NCBI GenBank assembly: GCA_017473015.1
Contig: JAFUNP010000009.1
Location: 1-40,930, forward strand
Direction of reading: 5' to 3'
From: Oscillospiraceae bacterium
GTDB taxonomy: Bacteria > Bacillota > Clostridia > Oscillospirales > Ruminococcaceae
DNA length: 40,930 nt
Each line of letters begins with the position of its first letter. Positions within the stretch are counted from its first letter, which is position 1. The position numbers and the translations under genes are program-made. This document shows positions 23,708-31,548 of the stretch, in pieces. The notes below the pieces were generated by a model, which saw only the letters and a program-made list of their open reading frames with translations, was not told the DNA's origin and searched no databases.

Positions 23708-24940
23708 TTAAAACACCCATTCACCGTTTTCAAAAAGCTGTACTGTAGTACCGTCGGCGCACAGGCCTGTCACGGTCATATCTGCAGCACCAATCATTAC
23801 ATCCTCGTGGATAACAGACTGGTTCACACCTTTTTCCAGCAGCTGTTCCTGTGTCATCTTCTCGCCGCCTTTTACTGTGCCCGGATAGCCTTCACCAAAG
23901 GCAATATGGCATGCTGCATTTTCATCAAAGAGAGTGTTGTAAAACAGCACATTTTCTTTGTTGATAGGGCTGGATGCAGGCACCAGTGCAACCTCACCTA
24001 TTCTGCATGCGCCTTTATCAGTATTAAGCAGCTGTTTCAGCAGCTCTTTGCCTGTTTTTGCATCATAGTCCACCACTTTGCCGTCCTTGAAAGTAAGCAC
24101 AAAGCCATCAATCAGGTCACCGTTGTAAACATAAGGTTTTGTGCCGTAAACTGTGCCGTTTACCCTGTCTTTGTGAGGTGCTGTGAACAGTTCTTCTGTC
24201 GGCATATTTGGGATAAACTCCACACCGGCTTCGCTGTATTCGCTTACACCGCCCCAGATGTGGTCATCGGCCAGGTCCACATACAGGTCTGTGCCGTTGG
24301 CAGATGTGAAATGCAGCTGTATCAGGTTCATGTTGTTGATGCGGTCACGTCTTGTTGCCCGCTGTGCGGCATAGTTTTTCCAGTTTGACACTGCATCGCC
24401 TTCCACTCGGCTTACTTTGAAAATAGTTTCCCACAGTTTTTCAACAGCCTGTTCTGCAGGCAGGTCAGGGAAAACTTTTTTTGCCCAGCCTTCACTCGGT
24501 ACAGCGATAACACACCACTGTATACGGGAAGCCATGGTATATTCACGGTATTCTGTCAGAGCTTTCATTCTTGCAATGGAATATGCATTGATTTTTTCCA
24601 TATCCAGGCCTTTGTACAGTTCAGGGTCAGAACCTGTGATGGAGAGAATGGCGGCACTACCCTCGCTGCGGATATACTGCAGGTAGGATTCCTGAATCCA
24701 TGGTTTAACGTCGCACAGAACTTCCTTGGCTGTTCTGTCCATTTTGATACGTGACAGTTTTTCATCAGACCAGTTTACCACCACTTCCCTGGCATCGGCA
24801 TCATATGCCGCTGTGGCACAGTGATGCACCAGGTCTGCCGCCGTGATAGGTGCATTGATAATCAGTGTCTGGCCCGGCTGAATATTCACACCGGCTTTTA
24901 CTGCCATTTCACCGTACTGTTTAAGATATTTATCGTTCAT
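23708..24940 (-). CDS. M29-family aminopeptidase (AmpS/PepS type)
   Basis: A 410-residue metallo-aminopeptidase releasing N-terminal residues from peptides in the cytoplasm. Family parts are 'AVKAGVNIQPGQTLIINAP', 'FIPNMPTEELFTAPHKDRVNG' and the metal-binding C-terminus 'CRIGEVALVP...NTLFDENAACHIAFGEGY'. The length matches the family. AGAGG lies upstream of the ATG and a good promoter lies at 24980-25008. Confidence 0.93.
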   Translation of the reverse strand: MNDKYLKQYGEMAVKAGVNIQPGQTLIINAPITAADLVHHCATAAYDADAREVVVNWSDEKLSRIKMDRTAKEVLCDVKPWIQESYLQYIRSEGSAAILSITGSDPELYKGLDMEKINAYSIARMKALTEYREYTMASRIQWCVIAVPSEGWAKKVFPDLPAEQAVEKLWETIFKVSRVEGDAVSNWKNYAAQRATRRDRINNMNLIQLHFTSANGTDLYVDLADDHIWGGVSEYSEAGVEFIPNMPTEELFTAPHKDRVNGTVYGTKPYVYNGDLIDGFVLTFKDGKVVDYDAKTGKELLKQLLNTDKGACRIGEVALVPASSPINKENVLFYNTLFDENAACHIAFGEGYPGTVKGGEKMTQEQLLEKGVNQSVIHEDVMIGAADMTVTGLCADGTTVQLFENGEWVF

Positions 24941-24979
24941 AATGATTACCTCTTATATGTTTCATCTATTATTGCCATT

Positions 24980-25008
24980 ATTTTACCATAATGTACGGAT
25001 TATTGCAA
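24980..25008 (-). promoter_or_regulatory. Aminopeptidase promoter
   Basis: On the minus strand TTGCAA (25003-25008), a 17-base spacer ending TATGG and TAAAAT (24980-24985) precede the gene by 40 bases. Confidence 0.7.
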
Positions 25009-25025
25009 AATTGTTTCTGAATTGT

Positions 25026-25050
25026 AAATTTATCGTTTTTCGATAAATTT
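25026..25050. promoter_or_regulatory. Palindrome upstream of the DUF2975/XRE promoter
   Basis: AAATTTATCG-TTTTT-CGATAAATTT is a perfect inverted repeat with 10-base arms, 3 bases from the -35 box at 25054. It is a likely operator, perhaps for the small XRE regulator encoded two genes downstream. Confidence 0.55.
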
Positions 25051-25053
25051 TAC

Positions 25054-25082
25054 TTGATTTTCAATAATTTAGATGATATATT
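25054..25082 (+). promoter_or_regulatory. Promoter of the DUF2975-XRE-DUF4173 module
   Basis: TTGATT (25054-25059), a 17-base spacer and TATATT (25077-25082), followed by GGAG before the ATG at 25115. Confidence 0.65.
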
Positions 25083-25114
25083 AAAATCAGATAAAAGGCA
25101 AAGGAGCATTTTTT

Positions 25115-25567
25115 ATGGAATGGAATAAAGACAAAAGCCTGAGGCTGTCAAGAATATGTGTATATATCTTTACAGTCATTATGGTAGTGGTGGCTGTACT
25201 GGCACCAAAAATATTCGGCACACTGATAGAATTCCGCGTACATTATCTGGGCGGCACATTGCCATACTTCCTGGCCAGTACCTACACCGCCTGTATTCCT
25301 GCCACTGTGGCACTGTGGGGGCTTAACAGACTGCTGGGCAATATTGAAAAAGGCGATGTGTTTATAGCAGAAAATGTGCAGATTATGCGCACTTTGTCAT
25401 GGCGGTGCATTGTGGCAGGGCTTATATGCCTGGTAAGCAGCAGTTACTATATGCCGTTTCTCATTCTGGCGGCTGCTGCCGGCTTTGTGGGACTGATACT
25501 GCGCGTGGTAAAAAATGTGTTTGCACAGGCGGTAGAAATTAAAGAAGATAATGATTTTACAATATAG
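25115..25567 (+). CDS. DUF2975 membrane protein
   Basis: A 150-residue membrane protein with four predicted helices (about 15-35, 45-70, 100-120 and 125-145) and the short 'GDVFIAENVQIMRTLSWRC' stretch seen in DUF2975 proteins. These are commonly paired with a small XRE regulator, as here. The function is unknown. It ends in TAG, 7 bases before the regulator gene. Confidence 0.8.
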   Translation: MEWNKDKSLRLSRICVYIFTVIMVVVAVLAPKIFGTLIEFRVHYLGGTLPYFLASTYTACIPATVALWGLNRLLGNIEKGDVFIAENVQIMRTLSWRCIVAGLICLVSSSYYMPFLILAAAAGFVGLILRVVKNVFAQAVEIKEDNDFTI

Positions 25568-25574
25568 GTGAATT

Positions 25575-25781
25575 ATGTCAATTATAGTGAACATCGACAT
25601 AATGATGGCAAAAAGGAAAATCAGCGCAGGTGAACTGGCAGACAGGATTGGCATAACACCGGCTAACCTTTCCATACTGAAAAACAACAAGGCAAAGGCC
25701 ATACGTTTTTCCACTCTGGAGGCGCTGTGCAAAGCACTGGAATGCCAGCCAGCTGATATTCTGGAATTTGTTGATGATTAG
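25575..25781 (+). CDS. Small XRE-type DNA-binding protein (YozG-like)
   Basis: A 68-residue helix-turn-helix protein that is almost only the DNA-binding domain (KISAGELADRIGITPANLS, then 'ILKNNKAKAIRFSTLEALCKALECQPADIL'). Its partner upstream is DUF2975, a pair seen widely in Clostridia. It probably regulates this locus through the palindrome at 25026-25050. It ends in TAG. Confidence 0.88.
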   Translation: MSIIVNIDIMMAKRKISAGELADRIGITPANLSILKNNKAKAIRFSTLEALCKALECQPADILEFVDD

Positions 25782-25847
25782 CACGAAAGTGCTGTGAGAT
25801 ACGTTTACAACTGAATAGATTTTCACCGTACTTATAAGGAGATAATT

Positions 25848-27557
25848 ATGAATGAAAATGCAAAGACATCTGCGGAAATGGCCGCAGGTGAAATTAAAGT
25901 TACCCAAAATACAGAAAAAACGGGCAAAAAATACGATAAAACTGATTTTATATTCGCTGTGATATACGCCGTGCTGGGCTGGTGCTATGTAAAGTTTTTC
26001 TTTATGTATGACTGGTATGGAAATTTTGACTTTCTGTTCCCTTTGTATTCTGTGGCATATATTGCTGTTGTTCTTTCTTATGCAAAATGCAAAAATGTGC
26101 AGATACCAAGGGAAAGCTTTTTCTGGATTGGCGTGATGCTGTGTGTGGCCTTTACCTTTAAAATGGACCGATTTTTCCTGCTGGTAATACAAAGCTGTGT
26201 GGCGGCATATTTTACTGCAGTTACCGGCGGACTGTACGGCGGAGGCAGTTCTGCATATCTGGCAGCAGATTTGTGGAATACCTTTGCCATGAAGCCTGTG
26301 GTAAACTTTTCCGCAGCGGTTGGCGCAGTGATACACGCCATAAAAACCAAAGCTGTAAAAAGAGAAAAAAAGGGGCTGTCCCCTGCGGTGATTGGCGGTG
26401 TAATGGCCGCAGTAGCGCTGACAGTGATAGTACCGCTGCTGATTGAAGCAGACAGCAATTTCCTTTCCGGTACCACAGACTTTGTAAACCACCTGCTGGA
26501 AGGACTGTTCGGCGATGGTTTTATAAACACACTGGTCACCCTGTTTCTGGCCTTTCCTGTAACCTGCTATCTGTATGGTCTGGGTTATGGCAGTCTGTCA
26601 GCAGATGAACTGTTCACCAGAGACGATATGGACAGAACGAGAGATACAGCAAGGGTTGCTGTGGCTGTGACAATAAAATTTTTTCTATATGGAGTAAGCG
26701 CAGTATATGTGCTGTTTATACTGCTGCAGGCAGAATATCTGCTGGGGGCATTCACAGGAAACCTGTACCCCGGTATGACCTATGCACAGTATGCCAGAAC
26801 AGGATTTTTTGAACTGTGCAAAGTGGCGGCAATCAATCTGACCATACTGATTATTGCGCACCTTATTGTTAGAAAAGAAGATGAAAACCAGATAAAAGCA
26901 CCTGTGACTGTGCTGTGTGTGCTGTCGCTTCTGCTGTTGTCCACTGCCATGGCTAAAATGGTGATGTATATCTGCGCCTACGGACTGACAGAAAAAAGAA
27001 TTATCAGCACGGTATTTCTGCTGTGGCTGGCTGTGGTTTTTGTTATGTGCATTATCAGACTGCATCGCAGTTTCAACCTGACCAAGTCCGCACTGCTTAC
27101 CGGTGCAGTGATGTTCTGTGTGCTGTTCAGCTTTGATATTGCTGTTCATTCAGAGAATTTTAATACAAAATACGGATATGATATGAAAGCACAGGTGGAA
27201 ACTTATATACAGACCGAAATCCGTATGCCGGACAAAATCAATATTGTTTCTGTAGGCATCCGCCACAGCACTGACGATGGCTACGGTTATACACTGAACA
27301 ACACAATCTATAATCTGGACAAGCTGTATGATATAACAGAAAATGCGGTGCTGACCGATATACCGTCCATACAGGATTTCCCATCGGTTGATGATTACTA
27401 CACAATTACAATTGATTCCGGTATGTATTACACAGAGCCGGAAACCACCCTGTATTGCTACAGTATAAGCGGACATATTTACCTGGAACAGCCTTATGGA
27501 GGCGTATGGGAAATACAGGAAAATCTGCCGGCACAGTTTGAAGAATACAGCTTTTAA
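25848..27557 (+). CDS. DUF4173 membrane protein with a soluble C-terminal tail
   Basis: A 569-residue membrane protein. After a 30-residue charged N-terminus come about 11-12 helices up to residue 435, with the DUF4173 hallmark 'MTYAQYARTGFFELCKVAAINL'. The last 130 residues are soluble and mostly polar. The function of the family is unknown. AAGGAG lies before the ATG, 66 bases after the XRE gene, and the same three-part arrangement occurs elsewhere, so a shared role in the envelope is likely. Confidence 0.85.
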   Translation: MNENAKTSAEMAAGEIKVTQNTEKTGKKYDKTDFIFAVIYAVLGWCYVKFFFMYDWYGNFDFLFPLYSVAYIAVVLSYAKCKNVQIPRESFFWIGVMLCVAFTFKMDRFFLLVIQSCVAAYFTAVTGGLYGGGSSAYLAADLWNTFAMKPVVNFSAAVGAVIHAIKTKAVKREKKGLSPAVIGGVMAAVALTVIVPLLIEADSNFLSGTTDFVNHLLEGLFGDGFINTLVTLFLAFPVTCYLYGLGYGSLSADELFTRDDMDRTRDTARVAVAVTIKFFLYGVSAVYVLFILLQAEYLLGAFTGNLYPGMTYAQYARTGFFELCKVAAINLTILIIAHLIVRKEDENQIKAPVTVLCVLSLLLLSTAMAKMVMYICAYGLTEKRIISTVFLLWLAVVFVMCIIRLHRSFNLTKSALLTGAVMFCVLFSFDIAVHSENFNTKYGYDMKAQVETYIQTEIRMPDKINIVSVGIRHSTDDGYGYTLNNTIYNLDKLYDITENAVLTDIPSIQDFPSVDDYYTITIDSGMYYTEPETTLYCYSISGHIYLEQPYGGVWEIQENLPAQFEEYSF

Positions 27558-27564
27558 CTGTTTA

Positions 27565-27593
27565 TTGACTTTTCCACCGTTTAAATATACAAT
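27565..27593 (+). promoter_or_regulatory. Promoter of the 72-residue protein gene
   Basis: TTGACT (27565-27570), a 17-base spacer and TACAAT (27588-27593) lie 32 bases before the ATG at 27626. Confidence 0.7.
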
Positions 27594-27625
27594 ATTAATA
27601 AATACGATAATAAACGAGGTATATT

Positions 27626-27844
27626 ATGAAAGCAAGAATTCCAAAACACAGAGAATTTATTATAGAAATTGATGAAAACTACGAAAAAGCTGATGAATGC
27701 TGGGAAAAACTGCAGGAAATCATGGACGATTACAAAAAACAGGGCAAATCTGTTTTCACAAAAACATTTATTGAAGACAACGAACCTAAAGTAAAAGCAC
27801 TGCAGGAAATCTACGAATTCACATACACAATCGAAGAAAAATAG
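27626..27844 (+). CDS. 72-residue acidic protein of unknown function
   Basis: A small, highly charged soluble protein, rich in Glu and Lys, with aromatic residues spaced through it (EIDENYEKADECWEKLQEI). No signal or membrane helix. It has its own promoter, a GAGG ribosome binding site and a terminator, so it is a real single-gene unit. I do not recognise a family. It ends in TAG. Confidence 0.7.
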   Translation: MKARIPKHREFIIEIDENYEKADECWEKLQEIMDDYKKQGKSVFTKTFIEDNEPKVKALQEIYEFTYTIEEK

Positions 27845-27856
27845 TAAATTTTCAGG

Positions 27857-27884
27857 GCAGGCGTATTAAATTCGCCTGCTTTTT
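27857..27884 (+). terminator. Terminator of the 72-residue protein gene
   Basis: GCAGGCG and CGCCTGC form a perfect 7-base stem around a 9-base loop, followed by five T. Confidence 0.88.
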
Positions 27885-27909
27885 ACTTGAGTAATATCAG
27901 GAGGCTATT

Positions 27910-28674
27910 ATGAAACTTTTTGACAGCCATGTTCATTATGAAGATGCAATGTTTAAAGATGACAGATATGAAAGACTGGACCATCTGAAGAACACAGATG
28001 TGAAATTTATCCTAAACTGCTGCAGTGACGTGGAAGTGTTTGACACTGTTATGGATATTGTGGAAAAGTACGATTTCGCTTATGGCAGTATCGGCATCCA
28101 CCCGCACTGGACAGCTGAAACACCTGACGATTATCTGGACAGAATTAGAGAGCTGGTTAAGCACCCTAAAATTGTGGCCATCGGCGAAATGGGCCTGGAC
28201 TATTTCTGGAATGAGCCAAAAGACCTGCAGAAAAGAATATTCCGTGAACAGCTGGAACTGGCAAAAGAGCTGGATATGCCTGTAATCATCCACGACCGCG
28301 ATGCCCACGAAGACACAATCGAAATATTGGAAGAATACAGACCGAAGGGTATTCTCCACCGTTATTCCGGCCCTGTGGATATTCTGAAACGAGCCTTTGA
28401 TATGGGTATGTATATCAGCTTCAACAACGACCTTTCCTACCCTATGTGGAACGCCGGCCCTATTGCATGCCTGATGGAAACACCATGGGACAGACTGCTG
28501 ATAGAAACCGACTGTCCGTATGCACCACCATACGAAAGAGAAAATGACCGCTGTGAAGCCTACGATGTGGCAAATGTGGTAAAAATAATCGCAGAACTGC
28601 GTGGTGTAAGCGAAGAATTTGTGGCACAGAAGGCCATGGAAAACGCCATGCGCGTATACGAAATAGAAAAATAA
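27910..28674 (+). CDS. TatD-family metal-dependent hydrolase
   Basis: A 254-residue TatD-like amidohydrolase-fold enzyme. Metal ligands appear in order: Asp5-x-His7-x-His9 (FDSHVHYED), Glu in 'IGEMGLDY', His in 'VIIHDRDAHED', His in 'ILHRYSG' and Asp in 'LIETDCPYAPP'. TatD proteins are nucleases or related hydrolases of the cytoplasm; the natural substrate is uncertain, as the family is broad. AGGAGG lies before the ATG. It heads an operon with two small membrane proteins and a soluble unknown. Confidence 0.9.
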   Translation: MKLFDSHVHYEDAMFKDDRYERLDHLKNTDVKFILNCCSDVEVFDTVMDIVEKYDFAYGSIGIHPHWTAETPDDYLDRIRELVKHPKIVAIGEMGLDYFWNEPKDLQKRIFREQLELAKELDMPVIIHDRDAHEDTIEILEEYRPKGILHRYSGPVDILKRAFDMGMYISFNNDLSYPMWNAGPIACLMETPWDRLLIETDCPYAPPYERENDRCEAYDVANVVKIIAELRGVSEEFVAQKAMENAMRVYEIEK

Positions 28675-28686
28675 AGGAGAAAGCAA

Positions 28687-28917
28687 TTGGTTTATTATCT
28701 CACCTATATACTGATAGGCCTGTCTGTAATAGTGACAATTTATTTCAAGCCTGCGCTGATTAAAATGGCCACAAGATATATTGCACAGGCCGAAGGCAAC
28801 GCCGGCAAGCGCATACTGGGGTACGCCAGTGTGATATTCTGCGTGCTGATTTCTATTTATATGATTATGCTGATTATTGTAGGCATAATGGGAATATACA
28901 TTGTACTGACACGGTGA
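28687..28917 (+). CDS. Small two-helix membrane protein A
   Basis: A 76-residue protein starting at TTG with AAAGGAG upstream, 12 bases after the TatD-like gene. Two predicted helices (about 5-20 and 47-72) flank a short loop with 'FKPALIKMATRYI'. Its neighbour at 28925-29143 has the same plan and the same FKP motif, so the two appear to be diverged copies. No family recognised. Confidence 0.7.
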   Translation: MVYYLTYILIGLSVIVTIYFKPALIKMATRYIAQAEGNAGKRILGYASVIFCVLISIYMIMLIIVGIMGIYIVLTR

Positions 28918-28924
28918 TTACGAT

Positions 28925-29143
28925 ATGAAATTTGATTCTTTTACTGTCATATTCATTACTTCAGTAATATGGCTTTTTATGGCATTTTTCAAACCTGGAT
29001 TTATACACAGACTGGCAAAACAGCAGTATAAGCACAATAACAAAGCCGCTGCTGCGGGTTTGATTGCAACCATAGCTGTTTCAGCCTTGCGGATATGGGG
29101 TGCTGTAATGTCACTGTATATAATATGGGAGAACCGGAAATAA
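28925..29143 (+). CDS. Small two-helix membrane protein B, related to A
   Basis: A 72-residue protein with helices at about 6-24 and 42-66 around 'FFKPGFIHRLAKQQY'. It begins 7 bases after its relative; the ribosome binding site (GGTGATT) is weak, so it may be coupled to it. Two such proteins side by side could form a heteromeric membrane complex; that is inference. Confidence 0.7.
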   Translation: MKFDSFTVIFITSVIWLFMAFFKPGFIHRLAKQQYKHNNKAAAAGLIATIAVSALRIWGAVMSLYIIWENRK

Positions 29144-29182
29144 AATCAAAACTATAGTTACAGAATATTTTGAGGTGATTTT

Positions 29183-29536
29183 ATGGCAATAATCGAAAGA
29201 AAAATAAAGGCAGACCACAAACATCTGGTGGATTATCTTGAAAACAGTATGCGATTCTCACCTATACCAATGCCTGCAGGCGAACGAGATGATATGGTAT
29301 ATGACGAAATCCAGATAAGTGCACTTGTCTTTTCTGTCATTACTGAAAAACCGGCTGTAAGTATACTTGTAATTACGAAAGACGGCGTGTCAACTGTAAA
29401 GATATACCGGTTACCTGTTTTTCTGCAGCGATGGGCAATGTTCGACAAAGAAGAAGACTGGGAAAAGAAAATCGATATGTTTCTTTCCGGGTATAAACCG
29501 GATGCTTCACCGGAAAACAACAAATACTATAAATAA
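29183..29536 (+). CDS. 117-residue soluble protein of unknown function
   Basis: A cytoplasmic protein with mixed alpha/beta character: an N-terminal helix (KADHKHLVDYLENSM), then several probable strands (QISALVFSVIT, VSILVITKDGVSTVKIYR). GAGGTG lies 6 bases before the ATG. It is last in the TatD-like operon and ends at a terminator. No family recognised. Confidence 0.7.
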   Translation: MAIIERKIKADHKHLVDYLENSMRFSPIPMPAGERDDMVYDEIQISALVFSVITEKPAVSILVITKDGVSTVKIYRLPVFLQRWAMFDKEEDWEKKIDMFLSGYKPDASPENNKYYK

Positions 29537-29538
29537 GC

Positions 29539-29570
29539 AAAAAAGACAAGGTTTTCACCTTGTCTTTTTT
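29539..29570. terminator. Two-way terminator between the TatD-like and exporter operons
   Basis: A long A/T-flanked stem (AAAAAAGACAAGG against CCTTGTCTTTTTT) with a 6-base loop stands between convergent genes and can serve both. Confidence 0.9.
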
Positions 29571-29583
29571 ATTTGCATTCAGA

Positions 29584-31548
29584 TTAATCAAGCTCCAGAT
29601 TACCGGTGTACAGCTGGTAGTATTTGCCGCCCTGTGCAATAAGGTCGTCGTGGTCGCCGCGCTCGATAATTCTGCCCTGTTCCAGCACCATAATGGCATT
29701 GGAGTTGCGGACAGTGGACAGGCGGTGAGCAATAACAAATACTGTTCTGCCATACATAAGGGCATCCATGGCTTCGGAGATAATGGATTCTGTACGGGTG
29801 TCGATACTGGAAGTAGCTTCGTCCAGAATAAGCACAGGTGGATTGGCTACCGCTGCACGGGCAATGGCCAGCAGCTGGCGCTGACCCTGTGAAAGGCTGG
29901 CACCGTCAGAAGTAAGGTAAGTGTTGTAACCATCCGGCAGATGAGTGATGAAACCGTGAGCATTGGCGATTTTTGCCGCTGCAATTACTTCTTCATCACT
30001 GGCATTCAGATTGCCGTAACGGATATTTTCCATAATTGTTCCTGTAAACAGGTGGGTATCCTGAAGAACTATACCCAAAGATTTTCTCAGGGCTGATTTT
30101 TTGATACTGTTTACATTCAGGCCATCATATCTGATTTTGCCGTCCTGAATATCATAGAAACGGTTGATAAGGTTGGTAATAGTAGTTTTGCCTGCACCTG
30201 TGGAGCCAACAAAAGCGATTTTTTCACCCGGACGGGCATAGAGGGAAACATTGTGCAGTACCATTTTTTCATCGGTGTAGCCAAAGTCCACATCGTCAAA
30301 TACCACGCCGCCGCTGACAGGAACATAATAGAAGCCGTCGTCTGCAGGGTGCGGGATTTTCCATGCCCACTGGTTGGTATCATAATCCACTTCTTCAATT
30401 GTGCCGTCGGCGTTTTCCAGACTGCGCACCAGTTCCACATTGCCTTCGTCAACTTCCTGCTTTTCATCCATCAGGTCAAAGATACGGCCTGCGCCTGCCA
30501 GTGCCATAACAACAGTGTTGAACTGCTGGGTAATCTGGGAGATAGGCATATTGAAGCTGCGCACCAGCTGCAGGAAGGAAGCAATAGTACCTGTAGTAAC
30601 AGAACCCCGGCCGCTGATGGCCATAATACCGCCTACAATAGCGATAACGCTGAAATTCAGATGGCCCATATTTGATGAAACAGGACCCATAATATTGGCA
30701 AAGCCGTTGGCCTTTGTCATACTGTCGCACAGTTCTTCATTAAGCCGGTCAAACTGCGCTTTGGCGTTATCTTCGTATGTAAATACCTTTACAACTTTCT
30801 GACCATCCATCATTTCTTCAATGTAGCCGTTCAGTTTACCCAGGTTTTCCTGCTGTTTCATGAAAAAAGCCCCTGACAGACCGCCGATTTTACCGGAAAT
30901 TTTTATCATCAGGAAAACCATAACAAAGCTGATAATGGTCATCTGCCATGAAAGTGTCAGCATGGATATTGTTACGGAAACAATAGTTACAGAGCTGTTC
31001 ACCAGCTGTGGAATAGTCTGGCTTACCATCTGGCGCAGAGTATCAACGTCGTTGGTATAACGGCTCATTACCTCGCCATGAGTATGTGTATCGAAATATT
31101 TTACCGGCAGATACTGCATATGGGCAAACATTTCATCACGGATTTTCTTCAGTGTGCCCTGTGTAACATACATCATAATCATATTGTATGTATATGTGGA
31201 CAGTATACCCAGCGCATAAATACCTGCCATTTGCATAAGCGCACTCAACAGTCCGGACATATCCGGATTCTGCATACCGATAAACGGAGCAATATATGTA
31301 TCTATCAGTGTTTTGAGGAACAGTGTACCTCTTACACCTGCCAGTGCGGAAATGAAGATACAGATAATAACAATCACAAAATGGAACTTGTAGTTTTCAA
31401 AAATCTTGCCAAACAGACGACCCAGATTTTTCTTCGCGTTGGCGTCCATTTTCATAGGTTTACCGCCGCGTGGAGGACCGCCTCTGCCAGGACCGCCGCC
31501 GGGAGGGCCACCTGCTGGTGGACCGTTGCGTCTTTCTTTGTCTGCCAT
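29584..31548 (-). CDS. ABC exporter half-transporter with a complete ATPase site
   Basis: A 654-residue type IV exporter subunit with a Gly/Pro/Arg-rich N-terminus (PPAGGPPGGGPGRGG), six helices and an ATPase domain: Walker A GSTGAGKT, signature LSQGQRQLL, Walker B with catalytic Glu (LILDEATSSID) and H-loop IAHRLST. It is an intact paralogue of the broken gene at 439-2301, with the same Gly-rich head. Before Walker A it has a longer linker (about residues 375-415). Its ATG overlaps the stop of the partner gene (TAATG). Confidence 0.93.
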   Translation of the reverse strand: MADKERRNGPPAGGPPGGGPGRGGPPRGGKPMKMDANAKKNLGRLFGKIFENYKFHFVIVIICIFISALAGVRGTLFLKTLIDTYIAPFIGMQNPDMSGLLSALMQMAGIYALGILSTYTYNMIMMYVTQGTLKKIRDEMFAHMQYLPVKYFDTHTHGEVMSRYTNDVDTLRQMVSQTIPQLVNSSVTIVSVTISMLTLSWQMTIISFVMVFLMIKISGKIGGLSGAFFMKQQENLGKLNGYIEEMMDGQKVVKVFTYEDNAKAQFDRLNEELCDSMTKANGFANIMGPVSSNMGHLNFSVIAIVGGIMAISGRGSVTTGTIASFLQLVRSFNMPISQITQQFNTVVMALAGAGRIFDLMDEKQEVDEGNVELVRSLENADGTIEEVDYDTNQWAWKIPHPADDGFYYVPVSGGVVFDDVDFGYTDEKMVLHNVSLYARPGEKIAFVGSTGAGKTTITNLINRFYDIQDGKIRYDGLNVNSIKKSALRKSLGIVLQDTHLFTGTIMENIRYGNLNASDEEVIAAAKIANAHGFITHLPDGYNTYLTSDGASLSQGQRQLLAIARAAVANPPVLILDEATSSIDTRTESIISEAMDALMYGRTVFVIAHRLSTVRNSNAIMVLEQGRIIERGDHDDLIAQGGKYYQLYTGNLELD

